Shown: positions 11,891 through 25,688 of the stretch, one piece after another
Layout: each line of letters starts with the position of its first letter
How positions within the stretch are numbered: the stretch's first letter is position 1
Program-made: the position numbers and the translations under genes
Notes under the pieces: model-generated
What the model was told of the DNA's origin: nothing
The model's input: the letters and a program-made list of their open reading frames with translations, nothing else
Databases searched by the model: none
Source: Tanytarsus gracilentus
Lineage: Eukaryota > Arthropoda > Insecta > Diptera > Chironomidae
Direction: 5' to 3'
Assembly (NCBI GenBank): GCA_038502055.1
Contig: JAXRKN010000045.1
Span: forward strand, 952,501 to 1,016,500
Length of the DNA stretch: 64,000 nt

Positions 11891-14800
11891 TTATTCAACA
11901 ATCCCCGCATCTTTAGCCATCCCATAAAATAGCGAATTACTGTCAGCCAATAAATTACTCGGAGTATCAAATTCCGCTATTTTGCCATGTTCGAGCACGA
12001 TTATTCGATCAGAATCGAGGATAGTGTTAAGTCGATGTGCAATTGTGAGAATTGTACAGTCACTAAATTGAGCACGAATTGTCTTCTGGATAAGCTCGTC
12101 GGTTTCAATGTCAATTGCTGCTGTCGCCTCGTCGAGAATTAGAACTTTTGTTTTTCGAAGGAGAGCTCTGGCGAGACATACGAGCTGACGTTGTCCTACC
12201 GACATATTTTCACCTCCTTCCGACACCTTTTTAGAAGTAAATTTAATGGATTCAAATGTTTATTAAAAACAAAAATTAATTAAAGTATATTAAGTGTATT
12301 TTATTATTTCTAACCTTATGTGTCAATCCCTCGGGGAGTGTTTTCACAAACGCTTTTAGATGAGCATGCTCTAACGCTATCCATATCTCGTCGTCGGTAT
12401 ATGCACTGAATGGATCAATGTTCATCCTCAATGAACCACTGAATAAAACAGGATCCTGTGGAATGATTGTCAGACGGTTTCGGAGAGAATGTAAGCCAAT
12501 GTTGGCAATATTGATTCCATCAATGACAATTTTTCCGCCAGCTGCTTCGATAATGCGGAACAATGAGAGTGTCATGCTTGATTTTCCAGCACCCGTTCGT
12601 CCGACAATTCCAATCTTCTCTTGACTCTTACATGTAAATGAAATTCCTTTTAAAATCAACTCAAGTCCAGTTCGATAGCGCACTTCAAAGTCATTAAACT
12701 CGATGATTCCATTCGTTGGCCAAGCTTCATCCACCACAAATGAATTTTTCCACGGTGCCTCTTGAGGCAAATCTGCATACTCTTCCACCCGTTCTACTGA
12801 TACGATATTTGTTTCAACCTGAATGTGGTCATTTAATTTTAAATGCAAAATTTCTCATATATCATATAAATTTCACCTCTGTTGAAATCATCACAAAATA
12901 GCTCAAAACCGCTGATATTTGGAGTGCATATGAGATTGAAAGCCCGACTGTTGCCTCTTCAATATCATAGCGTTCGAGAATTGCAAATAAACATGCAAAA
13001 AGCACAATAAATGCTCCAACGATTTCCAATCGGACACCTAGCCACATATCAGCGATTAGGGATTGATAAGCGATACCCTGATTGTGATCCACTTTGGTTT
13101 CCGACTCGACTGTGAATCTGAATTTTAAGAGAAATTTAATGACAACTGCAAAAACAGCTGGATAAATAAAAAATCTCAATTTCCAACATTTTAATTAAAA
13201 ATTATTTCAGTTGTTCACCCCTTTGACAATTGCTCACCTCTTTTCCTCTTTGTAAGCTCTTATGATTGATTGTCCACTTACACTCTCGGAAAAGTGCGAA
13301 TAAATTGGCGATCTCGTTATCGACTCTAAGCGTTTCAATTGTCTCGATGTGGCAATGTAGAACTTTTGAAACAAATAATAAGCAATTGAAAGTGGAATAA
13401 CCACAACGAGAAACCATGGTGTGGAATATGAGATGACAAAAATTGTTCCAATCACGTTGAAGAACATCGCAACCCATGAGAATAACATTGGGGGAAGATA
13501 GCAATCTATCATGTCGGTGTCTCTCGAAAATCTGTTGACAATCCTTCCTAATGGTGTTGTGTCGAAGAACGAAAGAGGAAGACGAAGAATGTTGTAAAGG
13601 AGGCGAGAGTGAAGATTCCGAGCTGCTTTAATGGCACCGAACGCGAAAGAAAGAGCGGCAGTAAAATATGTGACGGCTAAAAAATTCATTAAAATTATAA
13701 AAAGCTTTGGAAGGAAACAACTTCGTACCCAACAATAATCCAAAAGTTCCATAAATTGCAACAAAAAAGTTTCGAACCGAATTGTCAGTTGCAGCAGCAT
13801 CATTCGACACCCATAATGTGATCCAAACTATTCAAATACAAAATTAATTAGTTTCTTGAAATTCCATGCAATCATCATCAATCTTACAGTTCGACATGAC
13901 AGCAGATGCTTCACTGCTGAGTGCAAAAATGAAAACGAATGCAATCAACACAGATCCAATGCTTTTGAAATAACGAGCATAAACACCAAAAGCGACGCTT
14001 CCCACTGCCGCTGATTCAGATTCTATGAGCGTATCACTTGGTTGTTCGCCTCCTTCATCGCCACTCTTTGTGGTTTCAACTGTTGCAGATGATTCCTCAT
14101 TTTGTCTATTTGATGTTCGACTCGTGCGACGGCGAGTGTCGCTTTTCATTGATTGACTCTCGCTTACTCTCGTCGAGACTTTTGCGGTTCGAGATTTCGA
14201 CCGCTGCATAATTAATTTTATGTCCTCAACTTTGAGTTCGTTTTTGATATCGGCGAGGTCTGGTGAATCGAGATTAGCTTAATTTTTTTAAAGGTGACTT
14301 TTAATTTACCTTCATCGTCGCTATGCTCTAGGAGATAAAGAAGAAGAAATTCTGAAAAAGCGCCTTTTTGAGCCAGCAATTGTCTAGAAAATATTTTAAG
14401 ATAAGTTTAAAAAAAGATTAGAAAAATTGAGATTACCTATAGGATCCACTTTCAGTTATTTCTCCATCTTTCATCACAAGTATCTCATCAACTTTTGGTA
14501 AATAAGAAATTGCGTGGGTAATTAGAAATCGGGTTTTGCTTTTTAACAATCCATTTTGTCCTAAAATATTCTCAAAAATATGTTTGCCAACGTGGGAATC
14601 AACTGCACTCAAAGGGTCGTCGAGAATATAAATATCAGCGCGACTATAGACTGCTCGCGCTAGTGCAACACGTTGTTTTTGACCTCCACTCAAGTTAATT
14701 CCCTTCTCTCCGATTTCTGTTTGATCACCGGCGGGGAGCATTGTGAGATCAGAAGTTAATGCACAAGCATAAATTACTTTTTCGTAAAATTCTTTGTCAA

Positions 14801-17039
14801 GAGTTTTTCCAAATAAAATATTATTCATTAGTGTTGCATTTTGTATCCATGGTAATTGTGACACGAACGCTAATCGGCCATCTACATTTACTTTTCCACC
14901 AAGTTTTTCCATTTCACCCAATAAAGCACTGATTAAAGAAGATTTTCCCGATCCAACGACTCCAACGACTGCAGTTAAGCTTCCTTTCTTAACTTCTAAG
15001 TTTATATTTTTAAGCACAGTGTCATTTGTGACCCATGCAAAATTTCCATCTTTAATTGACAGCGCAAATTCACTGGAATTATTTTTGACATTATCGGGAT
15101 TTAATTCATTTGAGTTCATGAATTTATTGAGCCTCTTTACTGACACCCAAGCCATCATAAAAAAGTTTATCGTGATTGGAACTGTGAAAGTTTTTTTTAA
15201 AAATATTTTTTAAGTGATTAAAACTTTTAACTCACGCATGGTCATTGGAAGTCTGAGGATATTAAAAAGCACAATTGAAACAAAGGCGATATCAGCGGTC
15301 AAAGCATTTCCCAACATCACATAAGTTGTGAATGTTACGAAGGACACCAAAAATGGTGTGAGTGTCCAAATAAATTCTGTCCCTGCATTCAGAACAGCTG
15401 CACCTTTAAGATATTTCAACTCTTTTTCTCTCGTTTCTGCAATTGTCGTCTGGAAGCTCGGTTCCCATGCATAAAACTTAATCACTTTAATACCAGCCAG
15501 AATTTCACTAATGGACTTTACACGCTCATCTTTTACACTCATTTGCTGATATTGAAGTGTTTGTAGACGACTGGCCATGAAGCCTGATACTGGAAACATT
15601 AGAATCAACACGGCGAGTCCGGCAAATGCTGACACACCAATGAAAAAGTAGAGAAAGTACAACGCTAGTCCCATGACCAATGGCGCTGTCACACCAATTA
15701 AAATGTACGGTGACATTTCGAAAAATCGATGAGCATCAACGGCCATTAAATTTACAATCTCACCAACGGTTGTGTTCTTCTTTGCTGAACTCGAGATTTT
15801 CAGAGCCTTTCGATAAATGGCACTGATTAGTGTTGTTCGAATTTTAACGCCAACATGATAGGCTATTAGCATTTGCTGTCCATTCATGAGTGCCAGGATG
15901 AATGAGACACCGAAAAATGTGAAAGTAAGCAACAAGCCTTTCCACAATGCCCCATTTGCTGACACATAAGCGATTAGTGCAGCCAGCAAAAATGGTTGCG
16001 AAAATTGAAGCAAGTCGATAATTATTCGGAGAAGAAGCGAGACCATGAGCTCACCACCAAAGGACCTCCAAAGTGTAACTAGAACTTTTCCATTAGTTTT
16101 ATTACTTTCCATATTTTCATCCTTGGAACTTTTCAAAGTCTTTTTAGAATTTTTTTCGATGCTTCTTTTGAAATTCATGTCAAAAACTGGCACAAGCTGG
16201 TTTGATGCAAATTGTGGATTCACCTCAAAAATATCAGCTTCGGTCAACGGTCTCTTCCATCCCATCCAAGTTGTTTTTGTGAACCATGAGAAGAAAAGCT
16301 GATTTAAAGCTCCAGCTGCAAGTTCTGGACTTGATTTGTCACTTTTGGGATACGATGAGTTATCAGGAGGTTTATCACAAAAAGCACTCGCAATTGTCAT
16401 CAGCCAAATGAGTGTGAAAAATGATGCGAAGCTAAAGAAGTGATAAGAGTGCCAAAATGTGTCTGCCATTGTGAAATCAATATTAAAATTATGAATTTCC
16501 CATCGCAGCTGTGGTAAGGCAAAGAAACTGATTGCAAACCAAAATATGAATAAAAATTTCGACGCTCGATGGCCTTTCGACTTGTGAAGCATTTGAAGGT
16601 AGGCGGCGAAACTCTGTGATAGAAAAAATTTGGTCATTGATGTCGGAAATTAGGAAGAAATTTTTAAGATTTTTTCATACTGCACTGCCTGAATAACTCC
16701 CCCTCCCCACTCAAAAAAACTTTTTCAATTACTCACAAATGTCAAAATTTTGACGCCAATTGAGACAAATTGCACGCCATAAATTTCAATGCCTCTGCTT
16801 TCTACTGTTATCATCATCGCCAAATCGATAAAACAGAGTACGATGAGTTTGCAGATAAAAAGGAATTTGAGGATGTTCAAGACTGAATATGGAATGTGAT
16901 TGTAGCGGCTTTTATGTTGACGATAGATGTCGAGTGGTGAGAAAAGCCAGAGAAATCCACATGGCACCCAAATTAAGGCTGAGTTTTTGAAGCAAAATGT
17001 GAGATCTGGATTTTCCGGGTCCCATGTGAGAGAAGTGTT
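11891..17039 (-). CDS. Mrp: ABCC1/MRP-type multidrug resistance transporter, 5' exon missing
   Basis: ATP-driven exporter of glutathione, glucuronide and other conjugates in the plasma membrane. Ten coding exons in transcription order: 17039-16737, 16613-15236, 15181-14437, 14383-14310, 14277-13888, 13827-13729, 13676-13238, 13117-12877, 12818-12315, 12226-11891. All phases agree, giving 1502 codons plus an unseen first exon. The first visible exon holds the MRP1-type extra N-terminal membrane domain (NPDLTFCFKNSALIWVP). TMD1 has ISSSAKKNTTVGEIVNLMAV. NBD1 has Walker A GVVGSGKSS and signature LSGGQKQR. An R/S-rich linker follows. TMD2 has DTTPLGRIVNRFSRD. NBD2 has GRTGAGKSS, signature SVGQRQ and Walker B VLILDEATAAID. 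The TMD0 and overall order point to the MRP1 (ABCC1) branch and away from the shorter ABCC4-like insect proteins. The initiator exon lies upstream of 17040; acceptor phase 0. Confidence 0.95.
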
Positions 17040-20000
17040 CTAAAAATATATTTTGCAATTAATATTTTCAACATCAAAAACTTGAACTTTGAAGCGCCAA
17101 TTTGATTAATTGAAGATGTAACATCAGACAAATCTTTGATAAACTCTTTATATTCATTTAATGTTTTTCAAATACAAATTTAATTAAAGAAATTAAAACA
17201 CTCAAACGAATTTTCTTTTTCATTAGCAATTAAATTCTCGTATAAGCTTTAAATAATTTTATTTTAGTTACTGACAACCATTATCGCCCGTTAACGTGCT
17301 ACACACGCGACCACTTAATTGCTGATAAACTCAACCATGTGCTTTTTGAAGTCAATGTGCCTTTAGTAACACTTTCAATGTCTAATGATTTCCACACCCA
17401 TGAAATTTTTATTCTGTCCCCCATTTTAACGTTTTCTATTTTTATTATGATTGATAAAAATGATAATTATTGTGTGTTTTCTTTCCTTGGGAAAGCCTAT
17501 TTTTGTAATTTTAGCTTATCATCGGTAGCGCCTTGACGTGTTTTATGATATCTTATCTTTCGCGGATTTATAATTTTGGAGTTTGAGCAAATAAAAAAAT
17601 ATATGTAAATTTGATGTTTTAAGTTTAAGTTTTGTTGGTTTAATTTGGTCAATTTAAGTCACAAATTAAAGTTAATTATTTAAAGACTATTATTGTAGAT
17701 CTAAATCATGTGGTCAAGGAAGTAATGAGAAAGCAAATTTTATAAGACTTACATGTAATTATCCTTTAATATAACTTTTTTGAACCTACCCAAAAATTAT
17801 CCTTGCAAAAGTCTTCACTTATCATTTTAAAATAATTATTTTTAATTTTATTTGAAATTAAAAATGGAATCGCAATATTTTCTCTTTTTGCAATATTATG
17901 AAATAGATTTTCTTTTCAAATTTTTACTTTTTTTCTGGTGCGTTATTTTTTTGTCTTTTCTATTTCAAGTTCAAAGAGTTACTAAATGAAATCGCAAAGA
18001 AAATCAAGATAAAATACATAGGAGCGGAAAAATAATCAGCTGTACAATTTTTAAACGTAAGTGTGTGAATAATGAAAATATTTTATAAAAACATTATTGA
18101 AACGACTTTAACTGAATGTGTGTCAATGGTCAATGGCCTCTTCTGTTATTGATAATTTTAATGTGTTTATAGAAATCATTTGATAAGAGAAATTGATAAA
18201 TGTGATCAATTTTGACACCCATGTGTTTAGCATATTTATTTCATAATGATGCAAAATTATGTTTGAAAAAGGCCATATTAAAAATGCAGTCGAATTTATT
18301 ATTTAGTTTCTCTCTTTTGTAATCAAAAAGTAAACACAAACTTAAAGAAAATGCCCTTAAAATAAATCAATAAATGTAATTTAAAATCACTGTCGCAGTT
18401 CATTAGTTCTCTGGTACAAATTCTTTAAATAACATAAAAAATAAAGAACGATAAATAAAAGAAGATTTATTTCAAACCCATAACTCAATCGATTTTCTCT
18501 TCCACAATATCCGACTTTACGAGGAATAAACTTATCTCTATGACTATTTTGCTTAATGCATAATGAAGCATATCCGTGTATTTGCATAATACTGTACACA
18601 GCGGGAGTAGCTGAGAGATATAGAGATAGAGAGAGAGAAAGGAAGTTAAAGGAGACACACATTTACAAAAAGCAAAATGCTAAAATAATGCACATAATAC
18701 ATAAAAAAGTGGAGAATTGCGAGCTCAAGAGATACACACAATTCCACTACATTAACCATGCATTGAAGATTAAAATAATAGCCTCATTTATTTGTTGCTA
18801 CAGCAGGAGCCATTGAACAATTGAACAATGGATTACCATGCTAATTTTTCACTCGCTCTTTGCTTACATTCGTTCTGCAATCTAAATAGAAAAAAAAATT
18901 ACAGTCACGTCATGTCTTAGATTTTATGATTCTAAAATTTTAATATTTTTTTTAAATTTAAATATCAAATTTAAGAAAAAAAATATTTAAATTTATTTTT
19001 GAACTTTTTTCTGTTATGCAACATGCACAGCTGCCCTTGGGATTATAATTGAGTTATGTCTTTTTAGCTTCCTAATCGGACTATATTTCCATATAAAAAT
19101 GTATAATGTTAATCCTTTTTCATGACTAAACCGAATTCAATGGATCTTCCTTCGAATGCCCCCTCAAAAAGCTCTTAATCATCCACCTTCAACAATTTAT
19201 CACATGCATGTGAAAGAGGAAAACCACACAGAGAGAGTTTAAGACTATCTTTCTCACTCGCCTCCTGTTTATATCCATTTGCATTGTTTCAAATGTTTTA
19301 TTTTTGGGGCGACACGCAAGCAAGAGAAAAAAGGTATGAAAAATTGCTTTCCCGTTCCACCTTTACGAAATCCTTCTCAAGCTCTGGTTTTTATGTTGAT
19401 TTTTAAGCTTTTGTCAACCATAATTTGAGGTTGATATATTCACAGAGATAGTTTAGTGATCAATCAATGTGGCTTATAGGAAAGTGAAAAATTATGTTGA
19501 AAGATTTCACAATTATTATAAACTTACTTTTACGAATTTGAGACCAATCCTTTAGATAAATTGCATGCAATATGCTCAACATATTCCTATCCTCATGAAG
19601 ATAGACGTTAGAGAAAATAAAAAAGAAAACTCGAAGGAATATTTTCTCCTAAAAATTTACATTATTTTTTTTTAACATGTGTTTGTGTGATGCCAGATAA
19701 AGCACTTGGAATGTGCACTGTAATTTTTTTATAGCACGTTTGTCATGCATGTAAATGCAGAAGTGGCAAAATAAAGTCTATTGCACACAATGAATATTGG
19801 AATGAGCAAAAATGTGTAACAGTGCCAGCAGCATATGCTCACAAAAGGCAAACACATTTTTCCATTAGAGGGTGACATACAACGATGTAATGATATTAAA
19901 ACGATATGCAATAAATATTCTTTAACTTCGCTCTTTTGTGCAGTGTGTATTGTCTTCTCTCTCTTTTCGGTGATTGCTGCTTCTTGCTACTGATGGAAGT

Positions 20001-20330
20001 AAAAAAATTTCTTGAAAAGATTTTCGGATGGTAATTTTTGGATAAAAAAATTTGTTTAAAAAATAATTTTTAATATTAGGTAGGTAGAAGAAAAAATTTA
20101 CAATGAAAATGTTTATGGTTTTATGAAAATTGTTTAAAGTTTGCCTCACATTTGCTGCTGCATGTTGTTACAGTTGTTGCAAATAATAACCATTTATCTC
20201 AATGAACGTCACATGAATTGTTGCATTTAAGTCAGCAGAAAACTGCTGCCATTTTTCGCCATTAAATGAGTTATTTAGAGTTTTATATCAGCGTAATGCG
20301 AAGAATAAGAGAAATTTCCTTTAACTTGCA
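17040..20330. other. Non-coding stretch upstream of MRP gene
   Basis: Probably contains the first MRP exon and promoter, but I could not identify them. The rest is AT-rich sequence without motif-bearing open frames, RNA genes or clear repeats. Confidence 0.45.
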
Positions 20331-20338
20331 ACAAAATC

Positions 20339-20499
20339 CCAGGGCTGAGAACATGAAAATAAATGTGTTGTTGGCGGGCACTGGGGGAAAGAATTGAAGG
20401 GAGGGGGGGGGGGCACTGTAGGACATTGGGGTTGAATAATAAAAACTGGGCACTGCGGGGCACTGTAGGACCCTCATATTCATACCTTCTCAGCCCTGG
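20339..20499. mobile_element. hAT-type MITE, 161 bp
   Basis: Perfect 13-bp terminal inverted repeats: CCAGGGCTGAGAA at 20339-20351 and its reverse complement at 20487-20499. They are flanked by a perfect 8-bp direct repeat ACAAAATC (20331-20338 and 20500-20507). An 8-bp target duplication with CAGGG-like ends is the hallmark of hAT transposons. The interior is GC-rich compared with its surroundings, has a run of G near 20404 and a repeated GGCACTGTAGGAC motif, and has no coding capacity. It is therefore non-autonomous. The intact TIRs and exact duplication suggest a fairly young insertion. Confidence 0.9.
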
Positions 20500-20507
20500 A
20501 CAAAATC

Positions 20508-23313
20508 ACATTTAATAAACTCTAAAATCCTTCGCGTTACTCACCTGTCTTCGTCTTATCATACTTTTCTTCACGGTTTCTACTCTTTATCAGCACGTAG
20601 GTGTTTGTGAGTGAAAAATCCATTTTCACAACACATCACGTTCATTCTCAATGAACATTCATTCTCACACATCACATCATTTTCAATCCATCTGCATTAG
20701 AGTCCTAAAAAACCTTCTTACACATATGTCACGTATGTTTTGTGTATTGTGAGGGATCCACATCTGCTCTATTACGATAATTCCATCACTTCTAATGTAT
20801 TTATTTGATTGAATAGAATTCTGTAAGAGAAAATTGTGAGAAAACTTGACATTTATAAATATTAAAATTTTTTATCTGCCTGTACAAAAAAAAGTGAGAG
20901 TAATTAAAAATTTCAAACAATCGCACTTCTCTTGACTTTGTCTGATGCTTTTTAACTCTTCAAATGGAATTTTCTTTTTCATATTGATTTAATGGAATTT
21001 AAGACATTTTCATTCTCAATTACACGTTTAGATCGTGAGTGATTTTTATTCGTAACATTTCAACTCCATTATCGTTGTAACGTTAAACTCATTGTGCGCG
21101 TTTAAATTGCAATGACCATTTTCGACGAAACTCTCGAGAAAGATTGAGGGAAAATTGGATTTTGAGATGTGAAACTTGGAAATTCTGTACAGCGAAAGTT
21201 TTCTCTCGTATGTGCGATAAAGTTTCACATAGTGACACTTTACGATGTCAATTTAGAGATAATTTTTCAATTTACTGCATGCGAGGTTGTTAAGAATTTT
21301 TAAGAGGAAAATCTTTGCCTTTCAAGCTTATATTAAGATTAAAAAGTTTTATTTCTTTTCGATGCCGTTTGCTAAATTTTGATCTGATCAATTAATCCTT
21401 TAAAGGATATAACATTTTCATATTTATTTTTGCATGTGCACCTAAGCATTTATGTTATTTTAAGTTCCTCTAAGTATGACAGAATAATCCTTTGTAGAAA
21501 TATTTACCCAGCTTGCACATTTCCATTCACTATTTTGCTCTCTCGCTTGTTTATTACATCCAAACTGTCAACAATCATGAAGGAGTTGAGAAAATTGTAC
21601 ATTTTCAAGTTCATTCAACTGAACTTTTAGCAAATAGTAAACTTTTTTAATTTCGCGTAACTTCATCGTTTTACAATTTTTTTAAGCTTAAAAATTTCGA
21701 GAGTACTTTTTGATGATTTTGTGTGGAAGATGAAAAAGTTTGTTCTTTTTGAGAAAATTTTATTCATATATTTTTGATGAAAAAGCTAAAATAGCGCACT
21801 GTCATATTCACACAAGCTGCAAACGGAAGGGAAACGTCAATGGGTTTAAAAGTTCTAAAGATAAAGGAAACCGTTTTTAAGCTTTATATTTATTTTGTGG
21901 ATTTTTATCGATATTTTTTGTATGAAAAAATAAAGTTTCAAAAATAATTTTTTTTTCAGAAAAAATTAAAAAAATTTGAAAAATAGTTTTTGACTGTAGA
22001 GAATAGAATTTTTTTAAAAAAGCTTTATTACATACGACAACTTTTAAAATCTTCCCCGATTCTTAACTCATCTAACTCTTCTCTCCAATGCACCCTGCAA
22101 TAAATCACGAAATACAAATAGAATAAAAAGCTGCAAAATAAATCAGCGCTTAAAGATATTCGATTAAACTGGAATTTTGTGAAATCGAGTGAAAAACCTT
22201 CCGATAAATTTCGCTTCTTCATCCGGGTACCGCATTCACAAATCTCTGAATGTACTTTTTTGCTAAATTGAACGAGAGAGAAGAAAAATTTGCGGGGATT
22301 AAAATGTGAATGTGGCAATATAGATGAAAGAGGATTGAATCCAATAATTACATTGCTTGAGTAAATAAAAAAAATTGGATTCATTACAAAAGAGAATTGG
22401 ATCAGATTTTTCATTGAAAATTTGGTGGTATGGCATTAAATGTAAAATAGTGTTTATTTAAAGGATTTATTTAAAATCTCTTTGTTAATTGATTTCGAAT
22501 AAAAATCATTTTACCCTGCTGTAAATTTTAAATAATTAACTAAATAATAATTAATTATCTCGCCAATTATTTTTCCATGCATATAATTATCGCAGCATTT
22601 TTAAAAATGAAACTTTTTTCATTCATCTGGATATTTTTCATGTAAAGAAAAGTTTTTTGTTGCGACATAATTCATCAGCACACGTCGTATATGTGGCAAC
22701 ATATTTATTTTCTCGTCTCCATTTTGCACACCAAAAAACATCACGGTTTCGCTGTAAAATTCCCGAATTATAAAAGTTTTCCACTCAGTGGACATTAAAA
22801 CCACAAAAACCGGTAAAAAATATCAAAAATTTATTAAAAACTTTAGCAATCTGTTACGCTAATTAATGTTCAACACACTGCACACACGAAGAAATACCTT
22901 GTAATCACATATGGAAAAACATGACGGAAAAAAAATTATCCATAAAATAAAAGTTATAATTAATTGCTTCGTGTGTGGTGTTTGCTCGACGGTGAGCGCA
23001 TAAAATGTTTTTTCAGCTGGACACATGTAGAGGATGATGGGCTGGTGCCATTTTTCTAGATGACTCATTTTGTGTGTGTGCAGCCTGCGATATTTCATGA
23101 AAGAAGTCATTAATTATGTGCATATGATAAATGAAAAATTGAATGCGATAGATGATAATGATAGCGGTAATGCAGATTGTGTGTGTAATGTAATAACATG
23201 ATACTTTTGTTGGTTTAAATAATTTATAATTTCTGCTTAATTTTTTCATATAAATTTATAAAGACCTAAAACAAATTTTTTGTTCAAATAAAAATTAAAA
23301 AATTTTAGTTTAA
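20508..23313. other. Non-coding stretch
   Basis: AT-rich sequence between the hAT MITE and the retroelement. I see no exon, RNA gene or repeat array that I can support. Confidence 0.5.
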
Positions 23314-23330
23314 AAAAAATTGTTAGTTAA

Positions 23331-24366
23331 TTTAAGAGAGGATCGAAGTGTGCGTTGAAAAAGTGAGTTGCAAAAATTATTTGCTCCGGTGATTAATTGG
23401 GTTTTGGCAGTGCTAGAGTAGGTAAAAGTGGCTAGTTAGTTAGATTAGGACAGGTAGTGATAGGAAATGTTCGAGTACACTTAATTTGGAAGGAAGGAAG
23501 TCTGTTTTGGAAAAAATTGTCCATTGAGGATTTTTCAAGAAAACTTTCATGGGTAACTATGTAATGTAATGTAATTTATTTTGGTAAAAGTGTGACAGGG
23601 TCCAACTGAAATCCGGTAAGGATCAGTTGAGGAACGGAAGTGGAGTTATTTTGAAACAAGTTTAGGTTAAACAGGGGAAGTTTTTTTTGTTGATGAGTGA
23701 ATTGGGTAAATTTCATTTTCAAAATAAAAATGTCAGCCTGGGACTTGTAATTTTGTTTGAAAGGATATTTATAGATAGGAGTTAAGGGATTTGCACACTT
23801 CGATCTCGAGGGAGGGTTTGTGTTTGTGATTGTTCTAAAATGGACAACGGACATATATTTTGACTCGACACACCAACTGTGTACACTAGTCTCAGTTGAG
23901 GAAGGTAGTGGTGGAATCACGGCTTTTATCTAAGTGATTTGAGACAAATAATATGTTGATTTGGTTTTGATTAGTTGGAAACTGTAATATCTGCTCAGTA
24001 AACAAGACTGTTCTTAACCGTAGTTTCACTAGAAACTACAAACAAAAAATCATTCGAAAACAAAAACTTACAAAAAAAACACTAACACACTAACATTGCC
24101 GTAAAGGTATTTTAAAATTCCCTATTAACCAAAGCCGATGATAGAGGGTGTTTGCCCGGCATCGGTTCTCACTAATGATTATCTAATTGTATTTACTCCA
24201 GTCAGGGGTGTGTTCGTACCTGTGGTTCGTATCGACTGTAGATACTTGCCTAAGTAGCCCACTAGGCTTCGCTTTTCTGAGGAATCGCGGGTCAATCATG
24301 TGAGGTTGCGTCGGACGTCTTCCTACTTCGGTAGTGGCTACCTGACTGTTATCTAATCTAATCTAT
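23331..24366. mobile_element. Non-LTR retroelement insertion with 17-bp target duplication
   Basis: A 17-bp direct repeat, AAAAAATTGTTAGTTAA, occurs at 23314-23330 and again at 24367-24383, bounding about 1,036 bp. The right end is a short tandem tail of TAATC units (about 24350-24366), as in many LINEs that end in microsatellite-like tails. The last 240 bp are less AT-rich and can fold (CCGATG pairs with CATCGG near 24135-24175), as LINE 3' UTRs do. No reverse transcriptase or other long frame is present, so this is a 5'-truncated LINE or a long SINE. A second tail-like motif, repeated TGTAA near 23559-23578, could mark a nested or composite origin. Confidence 0.75.
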
Positions 24367-24383
24367 AAAAAATTGTTAGTTAA

Positions 24384-25688
24384 ATTAACGACAAAAATTT
24401 TCTTTAAAAGCTTTGTTATCATTTTAAGCCAAATATTCGCACTATATGACATATAACAATTAAATTTAAATCATCCCGAGCAATAAATAGTGATATTATT
24501 TTGAATAATTTCTTCATGTTCATGTCCAAAGCATTTTTAATTACCCTTTGCTGATTTTTGAGCATCCGACAGTCGCATGCATTTTGTTTAAAAGTTAATT
24601 AATTAAATTTATCTTCTGTGAATTTGTGTCTATAATTAAATGGACATGTGAAAAGTGATTTTTAGTGCAATGACAAATGCATGTTGTCTCCAATTAATTT
24701 ATCTTGTTTGGCATGTCATGAAAGCAAAATCGTGATATTGTTGGTATTTTTCATTTAATATTTAAATGAATTTTAATTTGTGAAGTCATTTTGTGTGGAT
24801 ATTTAATTTATTATTTTAAGTTATGGAAATATATTTAAAGTCACAAAATAAACTTAAAGTCGCAATGAAAAAAAATTCCGATTGTACCTACTTGTATTGT
24901 ATTCTAATTTTTAATTTTAACTTAGGTTAAAATATGTTGAAATATTTTATCGAAATATCTAGAAAAATCAAAATTAATCAAAGTTTAATTAGAAATGAAT
25001 AATCAGGCAAGAAACAAATTTAAAAAAATTAATTTAATGTAAAGGAAATTAAGTCTTAATCTCAATTAATTTGTTTTAGTTATTGTAATAATTGTTATAG
25101 AGTATATGGATATGCATTATTGAAGACTTTTGTTTTTTAATTCAATTAAAACTGAAAATATTCAAACCTTTTTGAAATTTACTAATATCAGAATCTCAAA
25201 AAAATGTCAATTATAATTTCAATACAACATAATCTGACGCTATAGCTAAAAAATATATTCAACTGCAATCGTAAAGCAATCACGTATTTTTTGAAACGTT
25301 GCCACAAAATTGTGAATGTGGATCACTAAAAAGAAGTCTTAAATTTTTAAACCTAATTATTGAATTATGACTGAAATTTAATTAAAATCCAAAATATTGT
25401 CAAAAGTAAAATTTTATTTGTTTTTACACAAAATTTTTGTCACAATAAGATTAGCTATTTAGACGACAATGACTTTTAAAAAGTAAACTTTCTCAAATAT
25501 ATATTTCAATAACAGTTTTTATGGTGCTTTAACCACAAAAATAAAATATTGAATTTATTATTAAACTTAAAAATTGTTGTTAAATTTTTTAATTGGTAAT
25601 TAACACCGGTTCTTTACAACACATGAAATCTTAATTATAAAATTATCAACACACTTAAACAATAATCAAAAATTTTATGGCACTTGAT
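24384..25688. other. Non-coding stretch, 3' side of STAT
   Basis: AT-rich sequence without exons that I can support. The STAT 3' UTR and polyadenylation site must lie in the part next to 25689. Confidence 0.45.
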
